This document shows positions 1 through 5,604 of a stretch of DNA of 5,604 bases, piece by piece. The first letter of the stretch is position 1, and each line of letters opens with the position of its first letter. Source of the stretch: Suilimivivens sp963638365 (GTDB lineage Bacteria; Bacillota; Clostridia; Lachnospirales; Lachnospiraceae); assembly GCA_963638365.1 (NCBI GenBank), contig CAVHRK010000104.1, positions 1-5,604 of the forward strand. Direction: 5' to 3'. The notes under the pieces are model-generated. The model did not search any database and was not told the DNA's origin. It saw nothing but the letters and a program-made list of their open reading frames with translations. A program made the translations under genes and the position numbers.

Positions 1-750
1 AAGCAAAAGCGGGGTAACCGTATTCTTCTGAAGAGCCATCCATGGCTTAATTTTCAATAAATCAAAATGATATTTACAGAAACATGCCCAGCTTACCGGA
101 TATACCATAACTTTAGGAAGATGAAACCATTTTCCGGCCAGATATGCCATCAGGTCTTTCAAATCAGCGAATCCACAGTCTGAAACGCAGAAAGAAAATC
201 CATCATAAAGGCGGAGTGCCAGAATACTGCTCGAAGCACCAAGGCTTACACCATGGAGTCCGATCCGGATTTCTTCTCCAAAGCGTCTTCGTAACTCCTC
301 TGCTATGGCCAGAATATCCATATGTTCATAACATCCCATGGAACAAAAGCTGCTTTCATTATCCTTATTATCCTCATTATCTCCATGATAACGCATGTCA
401 TAAAGATAAACATGATATCCAAGCTCATAATAGATATTTGCGTAAGCAAGTGACTCCCACCTGTTGGCCGTATATCCATGTGTAAGAATAACATATCGAT
501 CTGTCGGTTCTTCCTGCTTCATTAAAAAACCATGTAGTTCATATCCATAATCAGAATACACATTAAGCACTTCACGTCTGCTTTTCAGAAACCATTCGAA
601 AGAAACCCCCTCATCCCTGATTCGTTTTTTAAACTCCTCAAGAGACCATTTCCTGGGTTTTGTAATGAACTGAACCATTCCAAAAGAAAATACCAGTATC
701 AGAATACCCATGATTACTGCAATAATCAGTAACGCAATCCCAATTTTCAT
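1..750 (-). CDS. Membrane-anchored alpha/beta hydrolase, 3' end beyond the window
   Basis: The reading frame stays open from an ATG at 750 to the window edge, giving 250 residues with no stop, so the C-terminus is missing. Residues 3-24 are a single hydrophobic segment, probably a membrane anchor or uncleaved signal. The hydrolase fold follows: an HGYT oxyanion-type motif at 91-94, a DMRYHG motif at about 118-123, and the nucleophile elbow G-V-S-L-G with Ser169. The last visible residues (TPLLL) match the strand that usually leads into the catalytic Asp, so the Asp and His of the triad should lie in the missing 50-70 residues. The family resembles YqkD-like serine hydrolases; the substrate cannot be inferred. 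The start is preceded by a weak GGGGA site 7 nt upstream, 24 nt after the proA stop, suggesting read-through transcription from proA. Hand-counted G+C is about 39-40%, lower than the neighbours. A loop at 124-132 is a triplicated DN(E/K) repeat. Confidence 0.85.
   Translation of the reverse strand, partial: MKIGIALLIIAVIMGILILVFSFGMVQFITKPRKWSLEEFKKRIRDEGVSFEWFLKSRREVLNVYSDYGYELHGFLMKQEEPTDRYVILTHGYTANRWESLAYANIYYELGYHVYLYDMRYHGDNEDNKDNESSFCSMGCYEHMDILAIAEELRRRFGEEIRIGLHGVSLGASSSILALRLYDGFSFCVSDCGFADLKDLMAYLAGKWFHLPKVMVYPVSWACFCKYHFDLLKIKPWMALQKNTVTPLLL
355..381 (-). repeat. Three in-frame copies of a 9-bp unit (GATAATRAR)
   Basis: Read on the minus strand, positions 381-355 are GATAATGAG, GATAATAAG and GATAATGAA in tandem, coding for (Asp-Asn-Glu/Lys)x3 at residues 124-132 of the hydrolase. 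The copies differ only at purine positions of the last codon. The repeat sits directly after the DxRxHG motif, in a surface loop that in relatives is normally short and runs towards a conserved MG..E segment (here MGCYEH). Confidence 0.8.
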
Positions 751-757
751 TTGTTTT

Positions 758-761
758 CCCC
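758..761 (-). promoter_or_regulatory. Weak ribosome binding site of the hydrolase
   Basis: The short gap between the proA stop and the hydrolase ATG contains GGGGA, placed 7 nt before the start codon. It is the only Shine-Dalgarno-like element in the 24-nt gap and supports the ATG at 750. It is a poorer match than the site used by the cyclo-ligase gene. Confidence 0.45.
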
Positions 762-774
762 GTTTTCTGTCTGT

Positions 775-2019
775 TTATTTTCTACTTAACCAGTCCCCTT
801 CAAGAACATATTTATAAGAAGTCAGTTCTTTCAGTCCCATCGGCCCTCTGGCATGAAGCTTTTGTGTACTGATTCCGATCTCTGCGCCAAGTCCGAACTC
901 AAAGCCATCGGTAAATCTGGTGGACGCATTCAGATAAACACAGGCGGCATCCACTTCATTTAAGAATTTCTCCGCATTTTCCTTATTGTTTGTAAGAATT
1001 GCTTCGGAATGTCTGGTATTGTATTTGTTAATATGGGCAATTGCCTCATCCACATTAGAAACCGTCTTCATGGAAATGATAAGATCTAAGTATTCCGTTC
1101 CGTAATCTGCCTCCGTTGCAGGCACACAGGAGATACAGGACTGAACCGCTTCATCCCCACGGATTTCCACATTCTTCTCGTACAAGGCTTTCGCAAGTTC
1201 CGGCAGCAGATGATCCTTGATCTTTTCATGAATCACCAGAGATTCACAGGCATTGCACACCCCGATCCGCTGCGTTTTTGCATTCAGGATAATCGGTATC
1301 GCCTTTTCCACATCGGCGCTTTCATCTACGAAAATATGACAGTTCCCTGTTCCTGTCTCGATAACGGGAATCAGACTGTTCTCTACCACATTTCGTATGA
1401 GTCCTGCACCGCCTCTCGGAATCAGCAAATCCACATACTGCTTCATCTTCATAAACTCATTCACCACACTTCGGTCCGTGGATTCGATGAGCTGGATCAC
1501 ATAAGGATCTGCGCCCCTGCCGGCCACCGCTTCCTGAATGACTTTCGTAATTGCCATATTGGACCGGATCGCATCGCTTCCCCCCTTTAGGATCACGGCA
1601 CTGCCACTTTTGAAGCACAGTCCGAAGGCATCTGCCGTCACATTCGGTCTTGATTCATAAATGATCCCGATGACCCCCATGGGAACTCTCTTCTTTACAA
1701 TATGAAGTCCGTTCTCCGCTTCGTAATCATCTAAGATTTCACCCACCGGATCCGGCAGCTTTACAATCTGACGAATTCCCTCTGCCATGCCGGCGATCCG
1801 TTCTTTCGTAAGCCGTAGCCGGTCTAACAGCCCCGGATTCATCTGGTTTGCAATTCCCCGGTCCAGATCCTTGTGATTTTCCAAAAGAAGATACTCCGTA
1901 TTCTGGACTAATGCATCCGCAACCGCTTCAAGCACCTCATTTTTCTTTTCTGTCGTCATGCGCTGCAGTTCAAATTTTGCCTGCATGGCACGTTCTCCTA
2001 AAAGTGTCAGCTCTTCCAT
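775..2019 (-). CDS. proA: Glutamate-5-semialdehyde dehydrogenase (gamma-glutamyl phosphate reductase)
   Basis: ProA reduces L-glutamyl-5-phosphate with NADPH to glutamate-5-semialdehyde, the second step of proline synthesis in the cytoplasm. The protein is full length for the family: 414 residues from this start, compared with about 415-417. It has an aldehyde-dehydrogenase-type architecture. In this numbering, the family block ESRPNVTADAFGL starts at 122, SGSAVILKGGSDA lies at about 138-150, and ETGTGNCHIFVD at about 221-232. The catalytic Cys255 sits in GVCNACESL. The ProA signature runs over about 323-343 (VDEAIAHIN..NTRHSEAILT), and LGAEIGISTQKLHARGPMGL closes the C-terminal part. A second ATG at 2025 would add two residues, but its GGAG lies only 1 nt upstream. 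From 2019 the same GGAG is 7 nt away, so I prefer 2019. The partner kinase gene proB is not adjacent on either side. The gene follows the cyclo-ligase across a 78-nt gap. Confidence 0.97.
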   Translation of the reverse strand: MEELTLLGERAMQAKFELQRMTTEKKNEVLEAVADALVQNTEYLLLENHKDLDRGIANQMNPGLLDRLRLTKERIAGMAEGIRQIVKLPDPVGEILDDYEAENGLHIVKKRVPMGVIGIIYESRPNVTADAFGLCFKSGSAVILKGGSDAIRSNMAITKVIQEAVAGRGADPYVIQLIESTDRSVVNEFMKMKQYVDLLIPRGGAGLIRNVVENSLIPVIETGTGNCHIFVDESADVEKAIPIILNAKTQRIGVCNACESLVIHEKIKDHLLPELAKALYEKNVEIRGDEAVQSCISCVPATEADYGTEYLDLIISMKTVSNVDEAIAHINKYNTRHSEAILTNNKENAEKFLNEVDAACVYLNASTRFTDGFEFGLGAEIGISTQKLHARGPMGLKELTSYKYVLEGDWLSRK

Positions 2020-2026
2020 TGCCATT

Positions 2027-2030
2027 CTCC
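2027..2030 (-). promoter_or_regulatory. Ribosome binding site that decides the proA start
   Basis: Three ATGs occur within 14 nt (2032, 2025, 2019). The only good Shine-Dalgarno match nearby, GGAG, is 7 nt before the ATG at 2019, abuts the one at 2025, and is downstream of the one at 2032. The one at 2032 is out of frame with proA. Spacing therefore favours 2019, although 2025 cannot be excluded. Confidence 0.6.
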
Positions 2031-2045
2031 ATTCCAGTCAGATTT

Positions 2046-2072
2046 ATTTCTATCTGCTTATATTATAGAAAT
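2046..2072. repeat. 8-bp perfect inverted repeat with embedded TATAAT, upstream of proA
   Basis: The plus strand reads ATTTCTAT, an 11-nt spacer, then ATAGAAAT. The arms are perfectly complementary and lie in the AT-rich gap between the cyclo-ligase and proA. On the minus (coding) strand a perfect TATAAT hexamer occupies 2067-2062, overlapping one arm. This would suit a -10 box under an operator dyad, but I find no acceptable -35 at 16-19 nt spacing and no TG extension. The stem is all A/T except one pair, and no T-run follows, so it is not a terminator. It could be a regulatory site for proA or simply AT-rich chance. Confidence 0.3.
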
Positions 2073-2097
2073 TATTATGTTTATACTCCTATGTCCT

Positions 2098-2688
2098 TTA
2101 CTCCTTAAAGTAACAGCCTGATTCCGTAATCAGTGCATTCATCCGGTAATCATGTGCCTGTATGGGAAGTGTGGGTGCTACCTGACAGTCAAAAGCTAAG
2201 CCTGCCCCATACATTTGAGGTACAAGCTTCATAAACCGGTCATAAAACCCTTTTCCGTATCCCATACGGTTACACTTCCGGTCAAACACAGATCCGGGAA
2301 GCACCATCAGGCATTTCTGTATATCCAGCTTCTCTGCAGAAAATTCTTCCGTCCCTTCCTTCGGTTCCAGAATCCCCTGATATCCGCTTTCCACATCCTC
2401 CATCGAGGTGATTTCATAAAACCGGATATCCATTCCGCAGACCTTCGGAACGAAAACCCTCTTCTCCTTCTGTTGAAGCAGCTCTTCCACGAAGGGAAGC
2501 GTTTCTACTTCACTCCGATAATTGAGGTAAATCAGCACTCCCTCTGCCTTTTGAAACTCCGGGAGCTTCTGCAGATTCTGTAAAACCTGAATACTCTTTT
2601 CCTTCCGCTCCTGCACAGACAGATTATTTCTTCTTTGCAGATAACGGTTTCGCAGTTCCTGTTTCGTCATAACAATGCTTTGGTTCAT
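2098..2688 (-). CDS. 5-formyltetrahydrofolate cyclo-ligase (5,10-methenyl-THF synthetase)
   Basis: This cytoplasmic enzyme uses ATP to convert 5-formyl-THF to 5,10-methenyl-THF, returning a stored or inhibitory folate to one-carbon metabolism. The 196 residues match the family's usual 180-200. An N-terminal basic helix (TKQELRNRYLQRRNNLS, from residue 8) is followed by the folate-binding stretch YLNYRSEVETLPFVEEL (about 54-70) and RVFVPKV (77-83). LEP lies at 107-109. The hallmark motif PGSVFD (131-136) leads to the nucleotide/phosphate loop GYGKGFYDRF (143-152). Residue 139, just before that loop, is Cys where many homologues have Gly or another small or polar residue; this position is variable. 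The start at 2688 is fixed by a very strong AGGAGGAGG site; the internal Met7 has none. The gene begins 4 nt after the stop of the COG2509 flavoprotein gene, so the two are surely cotranscribed. Bacillus subtilis YqgN and E. coli YgfA are the equivalents. Confidence 0.95.
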   Translation of the reverse strand: MNQSIVMTKQELRNRYLQRRNNLSVQERKEKSIQVLQNLQKLPEFQKAEGVLIYLNYRSEVETLPFVEELLQQKEKRVFVPKVCGMDIRFYEITSMEDVESGYQGILEPKEGTEEFSAEKLDIQKCLMVLPGSVFDRKCNRMGYGKGFYDRFMKLVPQMYGAGLAFDCQVAPTLPIQAHDYRMNALITESGCYFKE

Positions 2689-2692
2689 TGTG

Positions 2693-4324
2693 TTACACCT
2701 CCTCCTGAAGTGCTCTGGCCAGTTGTTCTGCTACAAAAATTCCATCCATGGCGGCTGATGTGATTCCGCCTGCATATCCGGCTCCCTCTCCGCAGGGGTA
2801 TAGCCCCTCTACCGCAGGAGATTGTGCCAAATCCGTACGAAGAATTCGTACCGGCGAAGAAGTCCGGCTTTCAATTCCTTCTACCAAAACCTCATCTCCA
2901 TTGAAACCACGGATCTTCCTTCCAAACGCTTCCATACCTTCTACAAATGCACGGTTCAGGGCATCCGGCAGAATCTCATGCACCGGTGCCTCCGTCCATA
3001 GCCCCTTGATGCAGGGCGTATCCGTTTCCGTTCCGGCTGCTTCCGGCTTATCCGGAGCTTTCTGCTCTTTTGCTCCCAAAACTGCATGTTTATAGCTTCC
3101 GTAACGTTCTACCGGAACTTTTCCATTCCCGATCTGATAAGCCTTTTCTTCCAGCTTGCGCTGAAACGCTATCCCGCTTAACGGATCCTTGGAATCCCCG
3201 TAATCCTCCGGTGTAACCGTGATAATCACGGCACTGTTTGCATTGGCGCTGTTTCTTCCACTGTAGCTCATGCCGTTTACCGCAAGCCGCCCCTCTTCGG
3301 ATGAGGCATTCACAACGTATCCTCCCGGACACATACAAAAGGTATAGACACCGCGTTTTTCACTCGTCTCTGCCGTCAGTTTATAGATGGCATTACCAAG
3401 TGCTCCTGCTTCTTTTTTACCATATTGTGACAAATTAATCAATTCCTGTGAATGTTCCACACGCATTCCTATGGCAAAAGGCTTCGCCTCCATCACAACC
3501 TTCTGCTTAAAAAGCATGGAAAACGTGTCTCTGGCACTGTGTCCTAAAGCAAGCACCACATGCTCTGCCGGAAGCTCTTTTTCTCCGTTTAACACAAGTC
3601 CCTTCATCCTGCCATCTTCAATTAACAGATCCGTCACCTTGGTTCCAAATCTTACTTCACCACCAAGCGCAATGATTTCTTCCCGCATGGATCGCACAAT
3701 TTCTTTCAGAATATCCGTACCGATATGCGGCTTATAATCATATAAAATTTCCTCCGGGGCACCATGCTTTACAAAGATCCGCAAAACCTCTTTATTGCGT
3801 CCATATTTATCCTTAATGAGGGTATTCAGCTTTCCATCCGAAAAGGTTCCGGCACCGCCCTCGCCAAACTGCACATTAGACTCTGTATTTAAACGGCCCG
3901 TCTTCCAAAAGACTTCGACGTCCCGGGTTCTTTCCTCCACGCATTTCCCACGCTCTAAAAGAACAGGACGAAATCCGGCTTTGGCAAGCATATAGCCACA
4001 GAACAGACCGGCCGGTCCCATCCCCACAATCACAGGACGCTCCGTACCCTTATAATCCTTTACCGGAAATTCATACTTCATCGGTTCAATCTTCTGAATC
4101 TGGTTGTTATGGCATCGTTTTAAGAGTTTCCCCTCTTCCTTTTCCGGAACGGCCACATCCACCACATACACATAAAAAAGCTGTGGCTTCTTCCGTGCAT
4201 CCAGGGAGCGCCTCACAATCTCCACGTCCATCGGTCCTTTATAGTTTAAAAGCTCCTGCACCTTCTTATGAAGCATGCTTTCCGCATGCTCCACCGGCAG
4301 TTTTACCTGATTGATCCGTATCAT
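2693..4324 (-). CDS. FAD-dependent protein of the COG2509 type (uncharacterised dehydrogenase)
   Basis: This is a 543-residue flavoprotein of unknown substrate. Residues 1-90 form an N-terminal alpha/beta domain without a flavin motif, typical of this family. The FAD-binding Rossmann motif GMGPAG follows at 101-106, with acidic Glu124 (LLERG) at the end of the second strand. Family blocks then come in order: SNVQFGEGGAGTFSDGKLNT (149-168), LALGHSARDTF (258-268), the cysteine-bearing FCMCPGG (329-335; Cys330, Cys332), NGMSYSGRNSANANSA (350-365), ESRTSSPVRILRTD (485-498) and the C-terminal FAD contact CGEGAGYAGGITSAAMDG (511-528). A charged, Ala/Pro/Glu-rich linker lies at about 415-436. No signal or membrane segment is seen, so it is probably cytoplasmic. 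The start has AGAGG 8 nt upstream and lies 4 nt after the previous stop. The family is confidently recognised. The reaction is not known to me. Confidence 0.9.
   Translation of the reverse strand: MIRINQVKLPVEHAESMLHKKVQELLNYKGPMDVEIVRRSLDARKKPQLFYVYVVDVAVPEKEEGKLLKRCHNNQIQKIEPMKYEFPVKDYKGTERPVIVGMGPAGLFCGYMLAKAGFRPVLLERGKCVEERTRDVEVFWKTGRLNTESNVQFGEGGAGTFSDGKLNTLIKDKYGRNKEVLRIFVKHGAPEEILYDYKPHIGTDILKEIVRSMREEIIALGGEVRFGTKVTDLLIEDGRMKGLVLNGEKELPAEHVVLALGHSARDTFSMLFKQKVVMEAKPFAIGMRVEHSQELINLSQYGKKEAGALGNAIYKLTAETSEKRGVYTFCMCPGGYVVNASSEEGRLAVNGMSYSGRNSANANSAVIITVTPEDYGDSKDPLSGIAFQRKLEEKAYQIGNGKVPVERYGSYKHAVLGAKEQKAPDKPEAAGTETDTPCIKGLWTEAPVHEILPDALNRAFVEGMEAFGRKIRGFNGDEVLVEGIESRTSSPVRILRTDLAQSPAVEGLYPCGEGAGYAGGITSAAMDGIFVAEQLARALQEEV
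2698..2706 (-). promoter_or_regulatory. Strong ribosome binding site of the cyclo-ligase gene
   Basis: The coding strand reads AGGAGGAGG, ending 9 nt before the ATG at 2688. It lies within the last codons of the upstream flavoprotein gene (the Glu-Glu-Val end). It is the best Shine-Dalgarno match in the window and suggests the cyclo-ligase is translated independently and efficiently although third in the operon. Confidence 0.85.
4268..4294 (-). other. Strong hairpin in the early coding region of the COG2509 gene
   Basis: The mRNA sense strand holds UGGAGCAUGC, a GGAAA loop, then GCAUGCUUCA. Seven uninterrupted Watson-Crick pairs close the loop, extended by G-U, G-C and U-A pairs to about ten, with a further G-U possible. 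It begins about 30 nt into the gene, over codons for residues 11-19 (VEHAESMLH). Its position, just past the footprint of an initiating ribosome, would permit an effect on initiation or elongation. No T-run follows, so it is not an intrinsic terminator. Confidence 0.55.
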
Positions 4325-4328
4325 CTGT

Positions 4329-5546
4329 TTAACCTCTTATCGCTTTTCCTGCAATCGTTCCTGTTGCGAACGCCCAATGAAGATTGTAGCCGCCGCAGAT
4401 CCCGTCTACATCCAGAAGCTCTCCGGTTACGAAGAGTCCCGGGAACTTCTTTACCTGCATCTGCCCGTCCACCTCTTCGATGGCTAAACCGCCCGCACAG
4501 ACCTGAGCATTCAAAAACGGATTCGTATCTGTAATATGTACTTCATAATTCTTATAAAGCCCGGCAAGCTGCCTGATCTCTTTCTTTTGCAGAGACCCGC
4601 TTTTCCGGGATCCGGCAATCTGACACTTCTTAAGCAATACCAGATTAAGCTTCTTATTCAAAAAGCCCGTCAGCAGTTCATCCACGTTCTGTTCTTTCCG
4701 TACTTTCTGCTGTTCAAGCAGGTAAGTCAAAATTTCATCATAGGAATATTCCGGTACAAAATCAATCTGCATGGTCACTCTTTTGCGTTCCTTTAAGGCA
4801 TAGGCTGCCATGCGGCTTAACTGAAATACCGGAATCCCCGATATCCCATAATCGGTAAGCTGCAATTCCCCCTGCTCACTTCCCTGCGGTATTCCATCAA
4901 CAAAAAGTCGTAAGGAAGCCTGACAACGGACACCTGACATTGCTTTTCGTTCTTTGTCATCCGTCCTTAACTGTACCAGTCCCGGTACAAGAGGATAGGT
5001 TTTTAATCCAAGCTTCTGTAACATTATGTATCCATCCATCCCGCCTTCTTTTAAAGATGCCGGTCCTCCGCATGCCAAAATCACCCGGTCCGCCTCGTAG
5101 CTTCTGCCATCCGAAGTTTTTAACAGATATCCCCGCTTCTTCGACGTAACACATCCGGCAATCTGCACGCCCGGTTCCACCAGAATCTTCCGGCGTTCCA
5201 GTTCCATCCGCAGCACATCTAATACAGCAGAAGCCTGCTCAGCATAAGGATATAAATAACCGTTCTTACTGCGCACCTTTAACCCAAGGGAAGCAAAGAA
5301 CGAAATCGTGGACTCCGTATCATAACTTTTCAGAACCTGTTCCACAAAGGAGCGGTTCCTGCTATAGTAACAATCTACACTTAAATTCTCATTTCCAAGA
5401 TTGCATTTGCCGTTTCCGGTTGCGAGAATTTTCTTTCCTACCCGGTCATTTTTTTCAAGAAGGATCACCTCGTTATCCTTCGTTTTGGCCTGAATGGCGG
5501 CCACCATGCCGGAAGCTCCGCCACCTACGATATATATTTTATCCAT
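4329..5546 (-). CDS. HI0933/YhiN/BaiN-family NAD(P)/FAD-dependent oxidoreductase
   Basis: The protein is 405 residues, normal for the family (about 390-420). The N-terminal FAD motif is G8-x-G10-xx-G13 with Glu31 ending the second strand. GNGKCNL at 44-50 is the family signature, followed by CGG at 159-161, GELQLTDYGISGIPVFQLSR at 226-245 and AGGL at 351-354. The C-terminal block TGELLDVDG (374-382) plus GGYN (385-388) completes the flavin site. There is no signal peptide, so it is probably cytoplasmic. Members have several reported roles: E. coli YhiN as a 23S rRNA dihydrouridine synthase (RdsA), and Clostridium scindens BaiN in bile acid dehydroxylation. Databases also use the name aminoacetone oxidase-like. 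The housekeeping neighbours and absence of other bai genes make a bile acid role unlikely here; rRNA modification is an inference. It heads the visible operon, with only a weak GAGAG site before the ATG. Confidence 0.92.
   Translation of the reverse strand: MDKIYIVGGGASGMVAAIQAKTKDNEVILLEKNDRVGKKILATGNGKCNLGNENLSVDCYYSRNRSFVEQVLKSYDTESTISFFASLGLKVRSKNGYLYPYAEQASAVLDVLRMELERRKILVEPGVQIAGCVTSKKRGYLLKTSDGRSYEADRVILACGGPASLKEGGMDGYIMLQKLGLKTYPLVPGLVQLRTDDKERKAMSGVRCQASLRLFVDGIPQGSEQGELQLTDYGISGIPVFQLSRMAAYALKERKRVTMQIDFVPEYSYDEILTYLLEQQKVRKEQNVDELLTGFLNKKLNLVLLKKCQIAGSRKSGSLQKKEIRQLAGLYKNYEVHITDTNPFLNAQVCAGGLAIEEVDGQMQVKKFPGLFVTGELLDVDGICGGYNLHWAFATGTIAGKAIRG
4332..4337 (-). promoter_or_regulatory. 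Ribosome binding site of the COG2509 gene
   Basis: AGAGGT on the coding strand lies 7-8 nt before the ATG at 4324 and overlaps the final Arg-Gly codons of the upstream flavoprotein gene. It fixes the start and shows the two genes are arranged for coupled translation. Confidence 0.75.
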
Positions 5547-5604
5547 TACTTCTCTCTATTCTTTCTTATTTATTTTGCACAAAAAAGCTTGTATTTTAGC
5601 CATT
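5547..5604 (-). other. Partial 5' flank of the operon
   Basis: The 58 nt before the first visible gene are AT-rich and contain no readable gene. A weak GAGAG element (around 5552-5557) precedes the ATG. A T6 run follows AAGC on the coding strand (near 5581-5590), and TAAAAT occurs at 5598-5593, but any -35 box or terminator stem would lie beyond the window. A promoter here is plausible from the layout but not demonstrated. Confidence 0.3.

Noticed and set aside
144..485. Open frame of 113 codons on the plus strand
   Set aside because: It lies wholly antisense to the alpha/beta hydrolase, whose motifs (HGYT, GVSLG) are clear on the minus strand. The plus-strand product is His/Tyr-rich with no recognisable domain.
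1210..1590. Plus-strand open frame of 126 codons
   Set aside because: It is antisense to the catalytic half of proA, which is unambiguous; the product has no family features.
1970..2032. A 20-codon overlapping frame starting at the ATG at 2032, considered as a leader peptide for proA
   Set aside because: It has no Shine-Dalgarno site, no run of proline or other regulatory codons, and it overlaps proA instead of preceding it.
2131..2141. Possible internal start or fragment of the cyclo-ligase near its C-terminus
   Set aside because: The gene is full length with intact motifs to the stop at 2098; there is no sign of breakage.
2215..2583. Plus-strand open frame of 122 codons
   Set aside because: It is antisense to the cyclo-ligase gene and its composition reflects the opposite strand's codons.
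3090..3338. Minus-strand open frame inside the COG2509 gene
   Set aside because: It is shifted relative to a frame with continuous conserved motifs on both sides, so it is an out-of-frame shadow and not evidence of a frameshift.
3387..3737. Plus-strand open frame of 116 codons
   Set aside because: It is antisense to conserved COG2509 blocks (LALGHSARDTF and neighbours); no ribosome binding site or domain was seen.
5581..5598. AAGC plus T6 run and a TAAAAT hexamer upstream of the first gene, considered as a terminator tail or -10 box
   Set aside because: The required stem or -35 element would lie outside the window, so neither call can be supported.

Overview
The window reads as chromosomal DNA from a Gram-positive anaerobe of the Clostridia, most likely a Lachnospiraceae-type gut bacterium. 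The grounds are the protein flavour of all five genes, the strong AGGAGG-type ribosome binding sites, about half G+C in the sampled rows of the main genes, and a pairing of flavoproteins that I associate with this group. The taxonomic call is inference from sequence style, since no search was run.

All five genes lie on the minus strand, so transcription runs from high to low coordinates. In that order they are: an HI0933/YhiN/BaiN-family flavoprotein (5546-4329); a large FAD-dependent protein of the COG2509 type (4324-2693); 5-formyltetrahydrofolate cyclo-ligase (2688-2098); glutamate-5-semialdehyde dehydrogenase ProA (2019-775); and a membrane-anchored alpha/beta hydrolase (750-1) whose 3' end is cut off by the window edge. 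The first three are separated by only 4 nt each and almost certainly form one transcription unit. About 72-78 nt separates the cyclo-ligase from proA. This is the only internal gap long enough for a promoter or operator, and it holds a TATAAT hexamer inside a perfect 8-bp inverted repeat. ProA and the hydrolase are 24 nt apart.

Functionally this is mostly housekeeping. ProA performs the second step of proline synthesis, yet its usual partner proB is not beside it here. The cyclo-ligase returns 5-formyl-THF to the active folate pool. The two flavoproteins have no settled role in this lineage. The first belongs to the family of E. coli YhiN (reported as a 23S rRNA dihydrouridine synthase) and of clostridial BaiN. 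The second is an uncharacterised FAD protein with an extra N-terminal domain. Their tight linkage to a folate enzyme is the most thought-provoking aspect.

There is no stretch of 300 bases without a gene. I see no RNA genes, CRISPR array, mobile element or complete terminator. I do not see a clear undescribed system. The findings are modest: a 9-bp in-frame tandem repeat and low G+C in the hydrolase gene, a coding-region hairpin just after the start of the COG2509 gene, and the intergenic dyad before proA.
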